Positions 60,074 through 64,000 of a DNA stretch of 64,000 nucleotides are shown in pieces (positions within the stretch are counted from its first letter, which is position 1; each line of letters begins with the position of its first letter). The stretch is from NCBI GenBank assembly GCA_034769895.1, contig CM068367.1, forward strand, positions 314,773,986 to 314,837,985. Direction: 5' to 3'. Below the pieces are notes generated by a model that saw only the letters and a program-made list of their open reading frames with translations, was not told where the DNA came from and made no database searches. Made by a program: the position numbers and the translations under genes. The stretch comes from Magicicada septendecula. Lineage: Eukaryota > Arthropoda > Insecta > Hemiptera > Cicadidae.

Positions 60074-60144
60074 CACTAGAAACAAAAAACGGTCATTAGC
60101 CAAACAATTCCGTGTTTAAACGTTTTGTCTCCGTATCAACAACT

Positions 60145-60235
60145 CAGTGATGTTTAAGCAGCTGAGTGGTCTAAGCGTTGGTACGACACTGCCACACAAG
60201 ATGACTGAAGCACAAATCAAGTCTAGTTGCTGGGA
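60145..60235 (+). ncRNA. tRNA-like A box, possible SINE relic
   Basis: CAGCTGAGTGGTCTAAGCGT strongly resembles the D-arm/A box of Leu/Ser tRNAs. The expected B box 50-60 bases on is poor (GCTGGGATTGAAAG). A decayed tRNA-derived SINE head is possible; not a functional tRNA. Confidence 0.3.
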
Positions 60236-60375
60236 TTGAAAGTAATTTTGGATTTCCTTCTTCACTTATTCAATGCCATTTAGTTCTCAATAATTTGAGA
60301 AAATTAATACCAGTCAAAAGTCTTGTATATTTTCCATGGACTTCAAAAAGACTATAAGTTATGTTTGTAAAAAAC

Positions 60376-60501
60376 GTTAATTATAGTAATAATTTATACA
60401 TATTTGAGAAAAGTGTTGGACTTCTATAGTGCCTATATATAGAAGCACTAAAGAAGTACAACACTTTTCTCAAATATGTATAAATTATTACTATAATTAA
60501 C
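60376..60501. repeat. 126-bp imperfect palindrome
   Basis: GTTAATTATAGTAATAATTT at 60376 is matched by its complement ending at 60501, and the arms pair inward (ATTTGAGAAAAGTGTTG / CAACACTTTTCTCAAAT) to a centre near 60440. It lies just beyond the 3' end of the Penelope-like element. May be a tiny foldback element. Confidence 0.85.
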
Positions 60502-60547
60502 TATTATATATATATATATATATATATAGTAATTTAAAATTTATGTT

Positions 60548-60640
60548 TATATTACCTCAAGATGTTATATTTCCTATTCGGAACATGTTTCGAGAGCTCC
60601 CGTGCTCTCATCTTCAGCCTTCGCGATCTTGCGTCTGGTG
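60548..60640 (-). repeat. Penelope pseudo-LTR copy, downstream
   Basis: Same orientation and about 80% similar to 61681-61775, on the other side of the Penelope coding region. Key shared blocks are TTACCTCAAGAT, GGAACATGTTTCG and ATCTTCAGCCTTCGC. Contains the stem-loop listed separately. Confidence 0.7.
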
Positions 60641-61635
60641 AAGTATTTGTGTGTTGGCTGGATGCTATTAAGGTTTCTTGTTGGTTTCTGGTATTTTAAA
60701 TTTGTATTATTGTGTGTGATTGTGGTATATGTATGTGTATTTTGTGTATTTTCGATGTTGAGTGCTTTGAATATTGTGTCATGTTTTGTATTGATTTGTA
60801 TTTGTTCAGGTATTAGTTTGTTTTGTGTTTTATGTTTGTATATTTGTAAATTTTCCCAAATGTTCATTATGGTGCCTTTTTGTGGTATATGTTTTATTAG
60901 TGTCACAATGGTTATGTCTGGGAATTCATGTCCTGCGTTTATTGCATGTGTGGCTAAATTGGATTTATATATTTCTGATTTTTTGTATGCGTTTAGGTGT
61001 TCAAAATAACGTTTTTTCAGTTGTATTTTTGTTTGTCCTATGTAACATTTATTGCAATCTTGGCATTGAATTTTGTATATACCGTTAGTTGTTGTAACAT
61101 CTTTGTTGTGTGGGCTATTTAGTTTTTGTAAATTATTTTTATTCGTTTTGTATGCTATTTTTATATCTGTGTTTTTAAATAGTTTTGTTAGCTTTGTCAT
61201 TTTATTATTTATGTATGTGAATGTGGCCCATTTGTTGTTGTTGTTATTATTTATGTGTTGTTCATTTTGATTAATTCTTAATTGTTCAGTTTTTATTTTA
61301 TATTTGGTTTTATTTTCTATTTTGTTTACAGTATTTTTATTGTATCCATTTTCATAACCAATTTGGTATATTATATTTCTTTCTTTGTCAGTTTCTTGTT
61401 TGTTTAGGGGAATTTTGTACATTCTGTTAAATAACTAATAGAATGCTGCCATTTTATGTTGTGGTGGGTGGTCAGAATGGTTAGGTATAATGATGTTGGT
61501 AGAAGTTGGTTTTCTGTATATTGCATATTGTATGTGGTTGTTGTTTCTTGTGATGGTTATGTCTAAATAGTTGATTTTGTTATAGAAGAAAAAGAAAAAC
61601 ATAACAAAATCAATATATATATATATTTCAATCAC
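60574..61635 (-). pseudogene. Penelope-like element ORF: RT C-terminus + GIY-YIG endonuclease
   Basis: Minus-strand frame from 61635 to 60574 with one internal TAG at 61435-61437. The start is truncated. The first part is the end of the Penelope RT (INYLDITITR, YAIYRKPTSTN, HPPQHKMAAFY). After the stop the same frame reads LFNRMYKIPLNKQETDKE and a 282-residue stretch with the GIY-YIG nuclease. In that stretch GIY is at 114-116, Cys at 120, 123 and 126, YIG at 127-129, Arg138, EH at 141-142, a HAINAGHEF motif and a later WENLQIYKHK carrying the conserved Glu. RT then GIY-YIG is the order unique to Penelope-like elements. The RT catalytic motifs are absent, so the copy cannot move by itself. 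Confidence 0.88.
60588..60617 (-). ncRNA. Hammerhead-like stem-loop, copy a
   Basis: On the minus strand: CTGAAGA, one T, stem GAGAGC, loop ACGGGA, stem GCTCTC, GAAA. CUGANGA plus a stem plus GAAA is the hammerhead core. The extra T and an unclear stem III make activity uncertain. The stem sequence differs from copies b and c but pairs perfectly. Confidence 0.5.
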
Positions 61636-61667
61636 TTTCTGCTACAGTCCGTTTCTTGATATATATA
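61627..61667 (+). repeat. 41-bp direct repeat, first copy
   Basis: TTCAATC-CTTTCTGCTA followed by CGTTTCTTGATATATATA. Recurs at 61929-61969, flanking the large inverted repeat. Confidence 0.8.
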
Positions 61668-61724
61668 ATACTATAATACTTATAACTATTTTACCTCAAG
61701 ATATATTTTTTCCTAAGGAACATG

Positions 61725-61754
61725 TTTCGGGAGATCCTGTTCTCCCATCTTCAG
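61725..61754 (-). ncRNA. Hammerhead-like stem-loop, copy b
   Basis: CTGAAGA, T, stem GGGAGA, loop ACAGGA, stem TCTCCC, GAAA on the minus strand. Relative to copy a, two base pairs have changed on both sides (A-T to G-C and C-G to A-T), keeping pairing. AAGG before the core can pair with CCTT after it as a short stem I. Confidence 0.5.
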
Positions 61755-61799
61755 CCTTCGCCATCTTGCTTACATAGGACAGAAGCAAGATGGCGAAGG

Positions 61800-61829
61800 C
61801 TGAAGATGGGAGAACAGGATCTCCCGAAA
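61800..61829 (+). ncRNA. Hammerhead-like stem-loop, copy c
   Basis: Identical to copy b but on the plus strand, in the right arm of the inverted repeat. Confidence 0.5.
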
Positions 61830-61883
61830 CATGTTCCTTAGGAAAAAATATATCTTGAGGTAAAATAGTTATAAGTATTATAG

Positions 61884-61885
<2 letters not shown>

Positions 61886-61929
<44 letters not shown>
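61886..61929. repeat. (AT)n microsatellite
   Basis: Pure AT tract directly after the inverted repeat. Confidence 0.95.
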
Positions 61930-61934
<5 letters not shown>

Positions 61935-61969
61935 CGCTTTCTGCTATAGTTCGTTTCTTGATATATATA
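61929..61969 (+). repeat. 41-bp direct repeat, second copy
   Basis: Differs from 61627-61667 by three substitutions. Sits between the AT and AC tracts. Confidence 0.8.
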
Positions 61970-61971
61970 AA

Positions 61972-62119
<148 letters not shown>

Positions 62120-62224
62120 CAAATAAACTTAAAAGCTATGGCTGAATTATTTGACATTTAGGCATTGTGAACGTTTAACCACCTAAAATAAATTAAATAA
62201 ATTTAACTACTAAAAACAATGTAA

Positions 62225-62386
62225 TGGTTCGGAATTTTTAGCGTGTTTAGTGTCTACTTTACAACTGTTATTTTATTCGAAAAAAAAAAAACAATTAGTT
62301 TTCTGTAATTTTTCTTATAACTGGAAATTTATCTAATTTATTTCGTTAAAAATAGTGAGCGAGTTCTGCAGCTCAGGGAGCTTATT
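62225..62386 (+). repeat. Dispersed repeat family R2, copy 6 (3' end)
   Basis: Contains GGAATTTTTAGC, the ACAACTGTTA-TTTA block and the full end GAGCGAGTTCTGCAGCTCAGGGAGC, followed by a (TTA)n tract as in copy 3. Confidence 0.8.
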
Positions 62387-62588
62387 ATTTTGTATTATTA
62401 TTATTATTATTGCTATACTGCTACTATTGATACTAATACTACTACTATACTACTATTAATATTGAAACAGGATGTAACAGACGAGAGGTAAAGTCTCAGA
62501 GTCAACGGAGAAATTATGTCTTGGCCATTATTCCTTACAATGAAATAGACTAATTGGACGGAGGAATTTCCTGTAATTATGGCTTTTC

Positions 62589-62621
<33 letters not shown>

Positions 62622-63342
62622 CCTGTATCTATATAAATTAAATATAAAACTAAGTTTACATATCGAACTATAATCTATTATTGTTTAAAGCAATTAACGT
62701 GTTTACTTCATACTCTGCTGTCGTCTCGTAATTTGGTAATTGTAAATGAGTGACACACAAAAAGGTAAATTAGATAAGTCACTCTGTATATGTGTTGTGT
62801 TGTATAAACTGTTTTAAATGTAACTATACAACTTGCGTTACTTAAAGTTTACTTTCTACCTTTTATTCTTAAACCGCTTACACTTTTATACCCTCTAACA
62901 CTGGTTCCAAGATAGCAAAGACAGTAAATAGCCTACAGCAAGTCAATTAGCATTAGGCCTACTGAAGTCAAATGTCTTATTGACGAATACTGTTATCACT
63001 TTCGTTGGTTCGTGAGAAATTTAGATACCGAGTTTATAAACACCGCATTGTTGTCGTCGGTGTGATTGCGGAAACATACAGATTCCTATCGTCAGTACTG
63101 ACATTAAGCAAATTGGATGTGGCGCCCACTTGTCGCGGGCAGAGACTTCTAACAAACACAACCAGTGCTTCCGGAAGTGCATGGAATTAAATATTCTGGA
63201 AGCCACATGGCTAGCGGCCAACAGTATGATACAAACACATCAACTGATACAAACCACAAGCTGGCTCGCCGGAGCCCATGTGTGTACGTTAGAAGACAAT
63301 TGTAGTGTTGTAATATTTCTGCCACTTCGCTATCTAATGTTA
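62387..63342. other. Unassigned sequence with CA microsatellite
   Basis: Degenerate TTA/ACT triplets at 62387-62460 and a CA tract at 62590-62620. No gene recognised. Confidence 0.5.
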
Positions 63343-63890
63343 CTGAACGAGCGAAACGGGTTCTCAGTTTTAATGCGATCGTTTGGTGTTTGTCTGTCTA
63401 TTTACGTATCTGTTTGGAATGTCTCATAATAACTTTTGAATGCATCTTTCGATTTTCCTAACACTTGGCATGCGTGTCCATACTTTTACCCGACAGACAC
63501 CTATTGTTTCTGAGGTTGATCCCCTCCCCGAAATACAGAGGCAGGAGACAAAATTGTGAAAAAATCTATGTGAGGTATCAAATTAAAGGGAATTTTAACA
63601 AAAATCTAAATATAGTGTTCAGTTTTGGAAAGTTCAAAATTTTAGCTCAGTAGGGCCCAATAAAAATATATCTGAAAAAATTGTAAAAATCCAGCCTGGA
63701 GGTAGACTAAAGAGAATTTTAACGCGAATTCGAATGTATACTATATACTATACGATTTTTGTAACTTTAAGACAAAAACGGAATTCACAATTTTAAGAAC
63801 ATAGTAAAAATCTACGTGGGAGATGAAGTTACAAGGAATTTTACTCAAAATACAAACTCGGTATCTTTAATACGTTTGACAGAATCAATG
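63343..63890 (+). repeat. Dispersed repeat family R2, copy 7 (head and core)
   Basis: ACGAGCGAAACGGGTTCTCAG, TCGTTTGGTGTTTGTCTGTC, TTTTCCTAACACTTGGCATG, then three ~105-bp subunits (ATCAAATTAAAGGGAATTTT). It fades out before the window end without the CTGCAG terminus. Confidence 0.78.
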
Positions 63891-64000
63891 TGTCTCAACA
63901 CTCGTTGCAAATTTGGGATCGCCTTCAAAAAGTATTACACATAGTCCCATAGATATCTATAGAAACACACATAGACTTGAAAGCTAGGACTAAAATATTT

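Larger units (their letters stand above)
61669..61885. repeat. Perfect 102-bp inverted repeat with 13-bp spacer
   Basis: Arms 61669-61770 and 61784-61885 are exact reverse complements by my reading. The spacer is TACATAGGACAGA. Each arm contains the Penelope pseudo-LTR with its stem-loop. The left arm is in direct orientation relative to the copy at 60548-60640. Would fold into a very stable hairpin. Confidence 0.9.

Noticed and set aside
60145..60235. A functional Leu/Ser tRNA gene
   Set aside because: Good A-box region only. No cloverleaf, anticodon arm or acceptable B box could be drawn.

Overview
This is AT-rich, gene-poor eukaryotic DNA dominated by transposable elements, most probably from an arthropod (insect or crustacean). 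The evidence is jockey-clade LINEs, a mariner, hAT and Tigger DNA transposons, a Penelope-like element, many dinucleotide microsatellites, and one spliced host gene. I see no prokaryotic features, rRNA, CRISPR array or viral genome. The species cannot be named from the sequence.

Host gene: one gene can be supported, on the minus strand. It encodes a small secreted WAP-domain protein resembling WFDC1. The signal-peptide exon lies at 29392-29526, the WAP exon at 9894-10116, and two further exons at 9593-9637 and 9207-9330. Splice sites and codon phases agree across all four exons. The first intron is about 19 kb and filled with repeats. The 3' end of the gene was not found.

Layout: 1-4.4 kb holds three copies of a composite repeat built from ~160-bp monomers, plus a mariner fragment. 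At 6.30-7.55 kb is a complete but dead mariner with unusually long inverted repeats. From 7.6 to 36.5 kb come the host exons, copies of a dispersed repeat ending in CTGCAGCTCAGGGAGC, short non-LTR fragments (17.3-17.6, 19.5-20.2, 21.8-22.4 kb), an 800-bp hAT (31.8-32.6 kb), and long stretches with nothing recognisable.

From about 36.5 to 48.4 kb, three jockey-clade LINEs lie head-to-tail on the minus strand in a GC-rich block. The lowest-coordinate copy is nearly full length and broken by frameshifts. The middle copy has an ORF2 interrupted by one stop codon. The third lacks a short piece of its RT region. The middle and third copies are 5'-truncated.

From 50 to 64 kb there is a hAT remnant, a 2.2-kb Tigger nested inside an older repeat, a 1.8-kb ZMYM1-type hAT with perfect 8-bp target duplications, and a truncated Penelope-like element. 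The Penelope-like element carries pseudo-LTR copies with a covarying stem-loop that resembles a hammerhead ribozyme. Next to it are a perfect 102-bp inverted repeat and a 143-bp AC microsatellite.

Overall the window records layered insertion and decay around one host gene. No intact autonomous element was found, although the middle LINE is close.
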